Source: Fibrobacter sp. (GTDB taxonomy: Bacteria; Fibrobacterota; Chitinivibrionia; Chitinivibrionales; Chitinispirillaceae). From it: a DNA stretch of 40,190 bases. The stretch lies in assembly GCA_012728995.1 (NCBI GenBank), contig JAAYEB010000184.1, positions 1-40,190 of the forward strand, given 5' to 3'. The notes under the pieces are model-generated. The model saw only the letters and a list, made by a program, of their open reading frames with translations. It was not told the DNA's origin and did no database searches. Made by a program: the position numbers and the translations under genes. Positions 16,598 to 26,500 of the stretch are shown piece by piece (the stretch's first letter is position 1; each line of letters begins with the position of its first letter).

Positions 16598-17302
16598 ATG
16601 GAAAACAAATATGGATTAAACTGGAGAGTGTGGGGTAATGATGACAAGAAAAGTTCTTCAGAGAAGACTACTCCAAAAATTCTGGAAGGAATCGGAACCG
16701 GATGGAGTTCACCCAAACCAAAGAATTCACAGGTAGAATGTGAAGAACCTGTAGAACAGCAGGTTTCAGAAAAGCAATATACAGTACGTCTAAAAAACGC
16801 GAAATTTGTTCCGGATGAAAATACCGATTTCAACAAAACTTGTAAAGTAATCGTTGAAATCGATTCTCAGGAGCAGCCTAAAGGAAAAGTTACTTTTTCA
16901 TTGTGGTCAATTTATAATGACAATAAAACCGATCTTCATCATGAAACCCAGGAGTATGCTCAAAACGGTGTTGTAGAGTCAAAGCTTGAGCTTTATTATG
17001 ATGAAAAGTATTATGAAGACTCCTATTTTAATGGCAAAAAAGATGTCACTGTTGATTACTTTTTCAAAGTAAATGCCAAAAATGCCAGAGAGATTGAAAG
17101 CGAGCCGCTGACAATGCCCCGTTGTGCAGGCAAAACCTGCAAGATGGTTTTTCAGGATGGCAACGGTAACAATTTACAGGGTGTTAATGTTACAATGGGA
17201 GACGGTACTGTTTACACTTCCAATGGACAGGGAGAGATTGAAGTTGTTGCTCCTGATGGAGCTGAAACAGTTTCTGTAGAAAAAATCGAAATGCCTGTTT
17301 GA
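16598..17302 (+). CDS. Orphan protein with Ig-like and carboxypeptidase-regulatory-like domains
   Basis: A 234-residue protein with no signal peptide and no membrane helix. Residues 1-55 are polar and low-complexity (K/S/E/P). Residues 60-165 form a beta-rich segment of Ig/filamin-like appearance (alternating strands around CKVIVEID, KVTFSLW, VDYFFKVNA). Residues 175-234 look like a carboxypeptidase-regulatory-type beta sandwich (MVFQDGNGNNLQGVNVTMGDG, then TSNGQGEIEVVAPDG). Domains of this kind occur in contractile-injection and VgrG/Rhs-associated proteins, but no such genes are adjacent, so this is only a lead. A G-rich stretch serves as a poor ribosome-binding site. Confidence 0.7.
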   Translation: MENKYGLNWRVWGNDDKKSSSEKTTPKILEGIGTGWSSPKPKNSQVECEEPVEQQVSEKQYTVRLKNAKFVPDENTDFNKTCKVIVEIDSQEQPKGKVTFSLWSIYNDNKTDLHHETQEYAQNGVVESKLELYYDEKYYEDSYFNGKKDVTVDYFFKVNAKNAREIESEPLTMPRCAGKTCKMVFQDGNGNNLQGVNVTMGDGTVYTSNGQGEIEVVAPDGAETVSVEKIEMPV

Positions 17303-17666
17303 AAAGCACAGCATAGAAATGACAATTAATTATTCAATTAAGCGGGTGGAATAGATATTACTCCTCATCCTGATTTGAGGCAGAAGGTATTTCAAAGAGT
17401 CAGAATGTAGTATTTATACGCTGATCGCTGCTGTGTTTAAATGAATTACTCTGTATTGCATTGTTTATTTCTGTTGACAGCGATAACACTTTAATGGAAA
17501 TAGTATCCAATTTTGTCTTCAAGTCTGCATGTTTATCTGAATTCAAACCGTATTTAATCTGTAATGATTTATTTTATCATGTATTGGTTGAAAATAGTGC
17601 AATGGACAGCACACTGGTTTAAAAACTGCAAATTACAAAGTTTTTATTGGTTTTCAGGAGTAAAAT
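17303..17666. other. Intergenic region before the thioesterase gene
   Basis: No coding frame with support. A TTGACA hexamer is present near 17475 without a convincing -10 box. Nothing else is recognised. Confidence 0.5.
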
Positions 17667-18020
17667 ATGGAAACATTATGTTTCGTTCGCCCCGAGCATT
17701 TAAGTCATCAGGGGTTTCTTTTTGGTGGCCAGCTTTTAAAGTGGATTGATGAATATGCCTGGCTTGCGGCAGCCAGGGATTATCCCGGAACTATTCTGGT
17801 TACCAGAGCTATGGATAATATACAGTTTAAAAAACGGGTCTGTAATGGTGCAATCCTAAGATTCGAAATACAACCGAAACGATACGGTAATACATCAATT
17901 ACATATAGTGCAGAAGTATTTGCTTCAAGCCAGGATTCGCGAAATGAAGAAATGGTGTTTTCGACTCATATCACTTTTGTAGCTGTAAATGAAAAAGGTA
18001 AAAAGATACAACTGCCATAA
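17667..18020 (+). CDS. Acyl-CoA thioesterase, hotdog fold (YciA/BACH-like)
   Basis: A 117-residue single-hotdog enzyme hydrolysing acyl-CoA thioesters in the cytoplasm. The signature segment is HLSHQGFLFGGQLLKWIDEYAWLAA (about residues 11-35): the hotdog helix with GG-x-LLKWID-E, where the acidic residue is catalytic in the family. MDNIQFKKRVCNGAILRFE follows as the next strand pair. An AGGAG site 6 bases upstream supports the start. The family is usually 120-160 residues, so this is at the short end but includes the full core. Confidence 0.88.
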   Translation: METLCFVRPEHLSHQGFLFGGQLLKWIDEYAWLAAARDYPGTILVTRAMDNIQFKKRVCNGAILRFEIQPKRYGNTSITYSAEVFASSQDSRNEEMVFSTHITFVAVNEKGKKIQLP

Positions 18021-18137
18021 GTCGAATTGACCCTGAATGGTTTGCAAAAACTTCATGTAAACTTTCTTTCGCAGATATATTTTGAACTATCAAAACTTAT
18101 CTGATATGTATGCATTGCCATTACAAAAAAGTTTTGT

Positions 18138-18162
18138 TGTCAGTAATATGACCTTACTGACA
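18138..18162. repeat. Perfect 9-bp inverted repeat
   Basis: TGTCAGTAA (18138-18146) and TTACTGACA (18154-18162) flank a 7-base loop, about 120 bp past the thioesterase stop. A second small palindrome (ACAAAA-AAG-TTTTGT) lies just before it. No T-run directly follows, so it could be an operator or a weak transcript-end hairpin. Confidence 0.45.
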
Positions 18163-18242
18163 TGAATCGTTCCGTGTTTTTAGTAACTTATGTTGATTTT
18201 TTAACTGGTCATCTGTCAGAAGATAATTTTTATCCGGAAGTT

Positions 18243-18398
18243 TTATTTGTCGAGTGATTGAGGTTTTGAATTTCCGGAGTACTTCCTGCTTTTTTGAAAA
18301 TCCATAATATCTTTTTTCCCAAAAATCGATTCATAACTGGTATCGAACCTCTTTTTATCCACTTTTCTGTAAGTATCACCTTTTCCTGCACCACTCAT
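18243..18398 (-). CDS. Small phage-like protein (51 aa)
   Basis: A short, highly charged protein beginning MSGAGKGDTYRKVDKKRFDTSYESIFGKKD. The pattern (small-residue GKGD-x-x-R, then a basic helix, then Y-x-x-IFGKK) is familiar from many uncharacterised small proteins of phages and prophages, though no function is established. The start at 18398 rather than the in-frame ATG at 18431 is chosen because AAGGA lies 8 bases upstream. It is isolated and transcribed against its neighbours; no phage structural genes are nearby. Confidence 0.55.
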   Translation of the reverse strand: MSGAGKGDTYRKVDKKRFDTSYESIFGKKDIMDFQKSRKYSGNSKPQSLDK

Positions 18399-19031
18399 TT
18401 TCTGATCCTTTTCGAGATAAAATTGATTCATAAAATAATTTTTCGGAAGAACAGAAAAAAATGGTTAATTTTACGTTTAATTTTTCTGAATCTGAAATTG
18501 GACTGCTTGATTTCGAATCTTTAATTTGTACTGCGTTGGTCGTATCTGCTCAGGATTAATAATTGAATAAAAAAGTTGCAAAAAGCTACCCTGGAAAAAA
18601 GGACTATCGGAGTCATCCGGAAAAGAAAAACAGGAATGAGGATAAAAAACGGTAAAAGGTTACTTAAACCTAAATAGTAACAATCCCTTCACGCGATCTG
18701 CTTCGCGTACATGGCATAAAGAAATAGACCCTGTTAAAATGCAGTAATGGGGATAGCGATTACGACAACGACAATGGTGAAAGTTAGATATTACCTTCAC
18801 AGCCATAAAACCTTTCTGCAATAGTGCCGCTGTGCAGCTCATCGTATATTAATCGTCTCCATTCAGGTTAAATGATTATCAATTTGAAAAACCATCTGCA
18901 TAATACCCAAAAAGTAAGCAAAACAATTTTCGAAAAATCATGTAATTATATAAATAACAACATTATAAAAATAATTAGACATTCTCGTAAAAAATAAAAT
19001 ATATTATTTAAAGTAAGCAAAAGGAATCCGG

Positions 19032-19865
19032 ATGCCATCAATATACAACTATCTGAATTATCGGGAATATTTGAAGGATTTATTCCAGGAGCAGAAACAG
19101 TTCCACAATCCGCTTACTCACAGGGCTGTACTGAAAAAGATGGGTGTTTCTTCTACAGGTTTTCTGTCGAATGTGCTTTCTGGAAGAAAAAACCTTAATA
19201 AAGAAATGAGTGTAAAACTTGGTAAAATTTTAAAACTCGCGACACGTGAACGGCAATATCTGAATCATATGATTGTGTATTCTCAGGCAAAATGCATAGA
19301 AGAAAAAAAAGAATACCTTGATAAACTTCTCGCCATGCGGAAAAGTGAACTGGCATACATTAGCAAGGAACAGTTGTCGCTTTTTTCCAAATGGTATTAT
19401 GTCTATATCCGTGATCTTCTCTGCTTTTTTGATTTCAAAGATGATTATGATGCACTTGCAGCAAAGCTTGATCCGCCTGTCAAACCCCAGGAGGCTGAAG
19501 CGGCAGTTCGTGAACTGGAACGACTGGGGTTCATCACGAAAGACAACCATGGCTATTACCGTGCATCCGAACCTGTTGTAAGTACCGGTGACGAAGTGCA
19601 TTCAGTTCAGCTTGCAAATTTCCAGCTTACTACTATGGACATGGCAAAACGTTCGCTTAAGAATCACCCGCATGAACAGCGCGATATTTCCTTTGTATCT
19701 CTGACCCTCTCAGAAAAAAGCTATGCAAAAGTAAAGTGTGAAATACAATCATTCAGAAAAAAACTTTTACTTATAGCTAAGGATGAAGAGTATCCGGATC
19801 GTATCTGCCAGTGCAACATTCAGCTTTTTCCCGTAACACAAAAACCGGGAGATAATAATGAATAA
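19032..19865 (+). CDS. TIGR02147 family protein (putative regulator)
   Basis: A 277-residue cytoplasmic protein. The N-terminus (IYNYLNYREYLKDLFQEQKQ, residues 4-23) is the family hallmark. It is followed by a helix-turn-helix-like segment (VSSTGFLSNVLSGRKNLNKEMSVKLGKIL, about 37-65) and the DUF4423-type C-terminal half with a winged-helix look (EAEAAVRELERLGFITKDNHGYYRASE). TIGR02147 was defined from paralogs in Fibrobacter succinogenes; function is unproven, but the HTH-like region suggests transcription control. The ribosome-binding site AAAGGAA is well placed. Its end overlaps the next gene by 8 bases, so the two are coupled and probably act together. Confidence 0.85.
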   Translation: MPSIYNYLNYREYLKDLFQEQKQFHNPLTHRAVLKKMGVSSTGFLSNVLSGRKNLNKEMSVKLGKILKLATRERQYLNHMIVYSQAKCIEEKKEYLDKLLAMRKSELAYISKEQLSLFSKWYYVYIRDLLCFFDFKDDYDALAAKLDPPVKPQEAEAAVRELERLGFITKDNHGYYRASEPVVSTGDEVHSVQLANFQLTTMDMAKRSLKNHPHEQRDISFVSLTLSEKSYAKVKCEIQSFRKKLLLIAKDEEYPDRICQCNIQLFPVTQKPGDNNE

Positions 19866-21528
19866 AACTTTATTGCCGATCTCCTGTGTTATGCTCATCT
19901 GCATGGTTTCACTATTTCTGAACCTGGGCTGTTCACCTGAATCAGTTGCAGGTGGCGGAACAGAAGGTGGCAATACCATATGCGGAACTCTTGTCAATGA
20001 TGACAGATCGTTATCTGTTAACGCCAAAGTATACCTTTTACCATCGGAATTTAATCCTGGTATCGAAAATCTGGCTGCTTCCTCAATTTGTACAACTACT
20101 GAAGAAGATGGAGGTTATGTATTTGACAATACACCTCAAGGTGAATATTCCATACAGGCACAAGATACACAAAATGGTAAAAATACACTTATAACCGGGA
20201 TAAAAGTTTCCGGAGTTGATATTGATATACCTGTTGATACTCTAAAAGATCCGGGTGTGATGATAGTAGAAATACCTGATACAACCGGAAATTCAGCCTG
20301 GTATCTGTATGTGTCGGGAACAACCATCCATGTTCCTGTTTCCGGCACCTCGAAATTTATAGCGGTCAACAATGTGCCGGCAAAACAACTTCCTCCAATA
20401 TGCTTTGTAAAGCAAACCGATTCCATTCCGGATATAATTCGTTACAATGTCAAAATCAATTCCAATGATACTGTGTTTGTCAGAAATACTCAATGGGTGC
20501 ATTCCCGCAAACTATATCTCAATACGACTAAAACCGGTGCAGATGTGGACGAAATTGTAACTGATTTTCCTGTTGTTGTCCGATTAAACGCAAATAACTT
20601 TGATTTCCCGCAGGCACAGGCCAATGGCAGAGATATCCGTTTTGTCCTGAATGATTCAGTTCCGCTGGTTCATGAGATCGAGCGATGGGACGTTAGTGCC
20701 GGGCATGGTGAAATCTGGGTCAGAGTTGATACGATTTATGGAAACGACAGCACGCAGTTTATCATGATGTATTGGGGTAATCCTGATACTTCAGACAATT
20801 TTGGGGAAATGACAGTTTTTGATATTGCTCTCGGTTTCCAGGGAGTTTGGCATCTTGACGGGAATACCGATACTGTATATGATGTGACACCGAATCGTTT
20901 TCATGGTGTTCGAAATGGAATTATAACCGAAACATCCGGTATGGTCGGGTCAGGACTGTTGTTTGAGGAGCCCGGTGCTTTTATTGATATGGGGGATGTA
21001 CTCAATGCCGAAAGTTCCGATTTGACCATAAGTGCATGGGTCAAACGTTCTGCAATTGGGCTGCAGACGATTATGGCGAAGTCTGATGGGGGTGATCCCA
21101 ATTCCGGGTATGGATGGACTCTTTCATTTCATACCGCAGACCAGTTGCACTTTTTTACGGCAAGCGGGGGAACATTCTGGGGTGAAGACGGTGTTTTTGA
21201 TTGCTGGTCAAAAGAAGAATTGCCGGTTGTTGATACGACTGCGTGGCATTTCGTGGCAGTGGTATTTGACAGGTCCGGTAAAAATGAATGCCGTCTGTAT
21301 ATTGACGGAGTTGAAATGACCGGTGGTTCAAACGGAGAAGCTGCTGGTGTGAATGTTATAAAAAACGAGGTGTCTTTCAGAATTGGTGCGGAAGCTGACG
21401 GTGACTATCCATGGACAGGATTAATTGATGAATGCATTGTTGCACACACGATAAGAAGTGAATCATGGATACGGTTATGTTACAGCAATCAGGGGCCGGA
21501 AGATAAACTTGTCAAATTTGAAAAATGA
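19858..21528 (+). CDS. Surface lipoprotein with DUF2341 and LamG domains
   Basis: A 556-residue predicted lipoprotein. The signal peptide ends in a lipobox with Cys25 (LNLGC). A GGGTEGGN spacer follows, then a carboxypeptidase-regulatory-like beta domain (about 38-105). A DUF2341 domain is at about 225-315 (KLYLNTTKTGADV, DFPVVVRLN, EIERWD, IMMYWGNPD). A concanavalin-like LamG domain is at about 325-550 (GVWHLDGNTDTVYDVTPNRFHG, LTISAWVKR, WTGLIDECIV). DUF2341-LamG proteins are carbohydrate- or surface-associated in many environmental bacteria. It overlaps the TIGR02147 gene by 8 bases, implying that the regulator controls or senses this lipoprotein; that link is inference. Confidence 0.85.
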   Translation: MNKTLLPISCVMLICMVSLFLNLGCSPESVAGGGTEGGNTICGTLVNDDRSLSVNAKVYLLPSEFNPGIENLAASSICTTTEEDGGYVFDNTPQGEYSIQAQDTQNGKNTLITGIKVSGVDIDIPVDTLKDPGVMIVEIPDTTGNSAWYLYVSGTTIHVPVSGTSKFIAVNNVPAKQLPPICFVKQTDSIPDIIRYNVKINSNDTVFVRNTQWVHSRKLYLNTTKTGADVDEIVTDFPVVVRLNANNFDFPQAQANGRDIRFVLNDSVPLVHEIERWDVSAGHGEIWVRVDTIYGNDSTQFIMMYWGNPDTSDNFGEMTVFDIALGFQGVWHLDGNTDTVYDVTPNRFHGVRNGIITETSGMVGSGLLFEEPGAFIDMGDVLNAESSDLTISAWVKRSAIGLQTIMAKSDGGDPNSGYGWTLSFHTADQLHFFTASGGTFWGEDGVFDCWSKEELPVVDTTAWHFVAVVFDRSGKNECRLYIDGVEMTGGSNGEAAGVNVIKNEVSFRIGAEADGDYPWTGLIDECIVAHTIRSESWIRLCYSNQGPEDKLVKFEK

Positions 21529-21664
21529 ACTTACCGGTAAAGGAATAAACGTTGTTGTAACCACACATAGCAGAATGTCCGATTTGATTTTGGTATGTCT
21601 GTAAAGAGACTTACGCAAAGGAATCGATACTGTTCAGAATTAACTTATATAGAGAGGATTGATT

Positions 21665-23239
21665 ATGAATCCAGAGAAATTCTTCAATAAAACGGCTCGT
21701 ATTTTACTTGGGATAACACTTTTTACTTCAATTGCTTTCGCAGACAACCCCATTATTTCTCAAAGGTTTACAGCAGACCCGAATGCGTTTGTTTTCGAAG
21801 AACGCCTTTATGTTATCTGCACCAGTGACGAAGAAAACGTAGACAGCTATAACCTTATCAACTACACACTAATATCTTCTGATGACATGGTGAACTGGAC
21901 TGATCACGGTCTGGTATTCAAGGTACAAGAGGTTACTACATGGGCCGGGCAGGCATATGCTCCAACAGCCTGTGTTCGTAACGGTAAAGTATGGCTCTAT
22001 TTTCCCAATGGCGCCAACAGTATTGGAGTGGCGGTAGCCGACAAGCCCGAAGGGCCGTATACAGATGCATTGGGAGGACCTCTTATTACCAGAAGCATGC
22101 CCAATTGTGACGTTGGCTGGTTGTTTGATCCTTTTATTTTTCTCGACAGTACAGAAAATGGTGTTGATGCATATCTTACGTTTGGTGGAGGCGAAAACAA
22201 CAACCATCCTTATGGAGCAAATCTCAAAATTATCAAAATCAATGATGACATGATTTCTGTTTCCGGAACAGCGGTTACCGTGAATTCACCAAATTCCTTT
22301 GAGGGACCGTTTATACATAAGTACAACAATAAATATTACTTTTCGTACCCGACAACCGGGGCATCTACAATCGATTACTGCATGAGTGACGATCCGATGA
22401 GCGGATGGGTTCACAAGGGGACATTTCTGGAAAACCCGACACTCAATGGCCAGAATATCAACCAGTATAACAACAGCCACGGCGGGCCGGTCAATTACAA
22501 TGGACAGTGGTATATGTTTTACCATGACCGGCGTATATCGGATATGGTATACAAACGTAATGTTTCTGTCGACCTGCTTCATTACAATGACGACGGCACC
22601 ATTAAGAAGGTCATTGTCACATCTGAAGGGGCTCCGCAAATCAAACTTTTAAACCCTTATGATACAATCCAGTCAGAAACTATCTGCAAACAAAACGGGA
22701 TTGAAACGGAATTCTTTGATGGGCGCAATGTAATGTTGACCGATATTCAGGAGGGCGACTATACCAGTCTGAAGGGAGTTGATTTCGGTGATGGTGCGAA
22801 ATCATTTCAAATACGTGCTGCCAGCGCATCCGGGGGAGGAACTGTCGAAATCAGAACAGGCAGTGAAAACGGTACACTGGTCGGAACCTGTGAGATATCT
22901 GGAACCGGTGGCTGGGGGATATGGGAAACGTTTTCCTGCAATCTGACTGATTGCAGTGGTGTCAAGAACGTTTACTTCGTCTACAAAGGGGCTGGGGAGC
23001 CGTTCCGGCTAGACTGGCTGAAATTTGAGGCTATTCCAACCAGTGTGTTTTCCCGAAAAGGTCTGTCATTACATCAACCTGATAATCGCAGGTTACTAAT
23101 TGATGTCAAGGGCAGAGAAGCACCTGGTCAATTCGGGGAAAAAATGTTTACGCTTACGGGCAGAGCCTTTCAGAAAAAATTAATGAATTATTCAGAAAGA
23201 AAATCAAAAGGTGTGTATGTAATCATGCCCGGTAAATGA
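21665..23239 (+). CDS. Secreted glycoside hydrolase family 43 with CBM6
   Basis: A 524-residue secreted five-bladed propeller glycosidase, probably acting on arabinose- or xylose-containing polysaccharides. The signal peptide is about residues 1-26 (ILLGITLFTSIAFA). GH43 catalytic residues are apparent: Asp38 in TADPNAFVF (base), Asp155 in LFDPFIF (pKa modulator) and Glu213 in SFEGPFIHK (acid). A CBM6-like module is at about 330-450 (TEFFDGRNVMLTDI to FRLDWLKFE). The final 70 residues (RRLLIDVKGRE to SKGVYVIMPGK) resemble a C-terminal sorting-type domain. The start at ATG 21665 is preferred over TTG 21659 because AGAGAGG sits 7 bases upstream of the ATG. Confidence 0.87.
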   Translation: MNPEKFFNKTARILLGITLFTSIAFADNPIISQRFTADPNAFVFEERLYVICTSDEENVDSYNLINYTLISSDDMVNWTDHGLVFKVQEVTTWAGQAYAPTACVRNGKVWLYFPNGANSIGVAVADKPEGPYTDALGGPLITRSMPNCDVGWLFDPFIFLDSTENGVDAYLTFGGGENNNHPYGANLKIIKINDDMISVSGTAVTVNSPNSFEGPFIHKYNNKYYFSYPTTGASTIDYCMSDDPMSGWVHKGTFLENPTLNGQNINQYNNSHGGPVNYNGQWYMFYHDRRISDMVYKRNVSVDLLHYNDDGTIKKVIVTSEGAPQIKLLNPYDTIQSETICKQNGIETEFFDGRNVMLTDIQEGDYTSLKGVDFGDGAKSFQIRAASASGGGTVEIRTGSENGTLVGTCEISGTGGWGIWETFSCNLTDCSGVKNVYFVYKGAGEPFRLDWLKFEAIPTSVFSRKGLSLHQPDNRRLLIDVKGREAPGQFGEKMFTLTGRAFQKKLMNYSERKSKGVYVIMPGK

Positions 23240-23390
23240 TATTGTTGCACGGGTGGTGGGGGTATCATTTGGCAAAGACATATTCATACTATAGATATTC
23301 ATGTGTGTCGGGCGCAAAGTCCCGGTTTTATCCACTGAAGTGAATATCGTTAAGATTGTTGTTCATTCAAAACTTAAACGATGTAATCAA

Positions 23391-23420
23391 GGCGCGTTGA
23401 TTTAACCCATGCAACGCGCC
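23391..23420. repeat. 9-bp stem-loop between convergent genes
   Basis: GGCGCGTTG (23391-23399) and CAACGCGCC (23412-23420) form a perfect GC-rich stem with a 12-base loop. It lies between the plus-strand GH43 gene and the minus-strand GH65 gene, so a shared transcription-end structure is plausible, but no T-run follows on either strand. Confidence 0.5.
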
Positions 23421-23527
23421 GATTTGTTGGACTGGTAATTTTACGCAAGCTCACAGGTTATCCTTTTACTGCCAGAAACAGATCTTGCGGATAAGAATTC
23501 ATTAAGCAGCAGAAAGAAAATACCTCT

Positions 23528-26500
23528 TTAACTTTCAATCCCACGGGCATATTCAGTTTGAGGATATTTTATTTCCAGAACCTCTTTTCCTTTTGAATGA
23601 AACAATCTGCCGTTTACTTCAATTCCAAACTCCATCTCTTCTTCCTGTAATTGCTTTATAAAAATCCGGTTTCTGGTTATTTTGATATTAAAAAGAATTC
23701 CTTTATGGAAAATGTTGAAATGAACCAGTTCCCATTTGCCAGGAATAACCGGTGCTATTTCAAGATACTCATTATAACGGCTGATACCGGCAAAGCTGCT
23801 TATTACCATATTTACTGTTCCACCCATAACTCCGGTATGAATACCCTCTCTGGTTGTTCCTCCCTGAGAGTCGCAGAGATCACTTTTTAGCGCTGTTATG
23901 AATTTTTCATACATATTCTCTTTCTGATCGGGAAGATATTTGAGAATGGCACTGTGTACAACATGGCTTAGAGTTGAACCATGACTGGTACGTTGAACAT
24001 AGTAGTCATAATTTTTTTTCAGCAAATCCAGAGGATCAGAAATTTCAAATCCAAGCGTTGAAAGGATTTCACACACCTGATCTGGAGGCAGAAGATAGAA
24101 AAGCATGAGCACATCAGCCTGTTTTGAGACTTTGTACCGATCTGGAGAATCATTTTCCGATTTAAGGATTCTGTCGAGTCTGTGAATATCACCATATTTT
24201 TTTCTGTAGGTTTCCCAGTCCAGTTCTTTAAGGTTCAAATAACCGTCAAACTGTTCAATTATTTCCTGTTTGGTAATATTAACAGAAAGATTATGGGAAA
24301 CATTGCTCCATAAGGGTAATTCAGATCTGTTGAAGTTGATTTTTTTGTCAAGTTTTTCAAGGATTTCTGAAGGAAGGGATTCTATAATTTCGGAAGTTTT
24401 TTTTAACAGCCAGCTAACCATGATGTTTGTATAGGCGTTATCTTTTAGACCGGGTATTTTCGAACCGTGATAACTTTCGTGGAATTCATCCGGTCCCATA
24501 ACTGCGCTTATATGGTATTTTCCCCTTTCTTTTTTTGTCATACTGACCCACATACGTGCAATCTCAATCAACATTTCGGCACCATGGTTAAGGATAAAGT
24601 CTGTATCAGAGGTGACTTTGAAATACTCCAGAATATTGTAAGCTATTGCAATTGAAACATGTCTCTGATTTCTGCTCAGATCCGGATCCCACTTACCGGA
24701 AACCGGATTATAGTGTACTTCCTGAGTCTCTTCATCACCAGTATCTGCGGTTTGCCATGGATACATTGCACCTTTACATCCGTTTAGAGCAGCATGTTCA
24801 CGTGCTTTGTCAAGTCTTCTGTATCTATACAAAAGCAATGATTTTGTGATTTCGGGAGAATGAAGGTTAAAGAACGGGAAAATGAACAGTTCATCCCAGA
24901 ATATATGGCCTCTGTATGCTTCTCCTGATAATCCTCTGGCAGTCATTCCGGCATCAAGGGACAGGTTGTGTTGGGATGCAGTTGTAAATAGATGATAGAT
25001 ATGCAGTCGTAGTATTTTCTGGGAGAGCTGGTCGCCTTTAATGATTATATCTGCTTTTTTCCAGATTTCAAACCATTCTTTGATGTGTTCATTCTCTAAC
25101 TGTTCGTAAGTACACTGAGGGTTGCAAAGATTGTGTACCTCACTTTTTGTTGCATGAACAGATACCAGTTTATCTATTGTATACACCTTTTCCGCTTCAG
25201 CTTGAAAAGTAAAGCTGCATGCCGCCGCATTCTTTTCCTCAATACATTTTATTTCAGTATTGTTATCAGCAAAACTGTGTACTGCTTTCATGAAAATGTT
25301 TATATGAGATTCGGATGTTTTGGTGTGAAGAAAAACTGATCCGTCTGGTAAAGCTTTTTTGTTTATTGTTTCAAGATGTCTTGAATTGAGATTTCTGTAT
25401 CTTGGAACACCATCATTTACTACAGATCCATCAAGCCATGAACGTAAAGTTACAGAAGAGGAGTAATTGCAGGGAGTTATTCTGTATCTCAGGGCCCCGT
25501 AATGAGATTGAGCCATTGATGCAAACATAAATGTTTCAATTTTTGTGATACGCGCCTGTGAATCTTTAAACAGAATTGAGCGGTAAACAACCGCTTTTCT
25601 TATATCAAGCTCATGGGTGTACGAAATAATTTCTTCATTAAACGGATCAATAATATCCATGTCATCAATTATCAGTTCAACAAGAAGCCAGTTCGGACAG
25701 TTTACCAGATCGTTATTATATATGGTCCTTCCATGCACAACGGTTGGCAGTTTGTTATAAACTCCGGCGATATATGTCCCGGGGTAATGTGTTTCCCGTA
25801 AGGCTTTGGATCCGGCAAAGCAGCCTCTTGTACCAAAATAACCATTACCAGTACAAGTAAGTGTCTCGCGAAGCAGTTCGTTTTCCGGCTCAAATATTTT
25901 GTAAACAAGTTTCCAGTTATCACTTTCAAACCTTGATTCATAATAGCTGGTAATGGTATGCAGTGAGATTTCTGATATGTCTTCAACTGCGATATCAGCC
26001 CCGTTTTCAATGAGCAACTGTGTGTCGTGATTGCGGCTTACCCCCAAAACGATTGCAAAGTTGCCGTTTTTCCCCGACTGAACACCGGAAATAGAGTCTT
26101 CCACCATAATGCATTCATCATGAGACAGATCAAGATTTTGGGCTGCCTGAATAAAAATATCAGGGTAGGGTTTACCCCTGAGATTCAGTTCCTTTGAAAC
26201 GATCCCGTCAACAACAGTGTCAAAAAGGTCCAGAAGACCTGATTTTTCAAGTACAAGCCGGCAGTTTTTACTTGATGATGCAATTGCTGTCCTGAATCCT
26301 CTTTTTTTCATTTCCTTTATAAGATCTATAGTGCTTTGATAGATTTCAACACCATCATTAAACAGAATCTCCTTGAACATGCTGTTTTTTTGATTGGAGA
26401 GCCCATGGATTGTTATCTTGTCCTTACTGTCATTTTCAGTTCCTTCAGGAAGATCAATTCTTCTGGATGACAGGAATGAAGTTATACCCTCAATGCGCGG

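Larger units (their letters stand above)
18021..19031. other. About 1 kb intergenic region with one probable small gene
   Basis: AT-rich. It contains an inverted repeat (18138-18162), a probable minus-strand small gene (18243-18398), and a possible 30-residue lysine-rich peptide at 18563-18655 (TTG start with AGGA upstream). A short stretch near 18755-18780 reads GATTACGACAACGACAATG and gives arginine/histidine/cysteine-rich shadow frames on the other strand. The last 100 bases are very AT-rich and probably contain the promoter of the TIGR02147 gene. Confidence 0.5.

Noticed and set aside
18660-18842. 60-residue minus-strand frame rich in R, H and C
   Set aside because: It reads across a GAC/AAC-type low-complexity stretch and lacks a ribosome-binding site; typical spurious frame.
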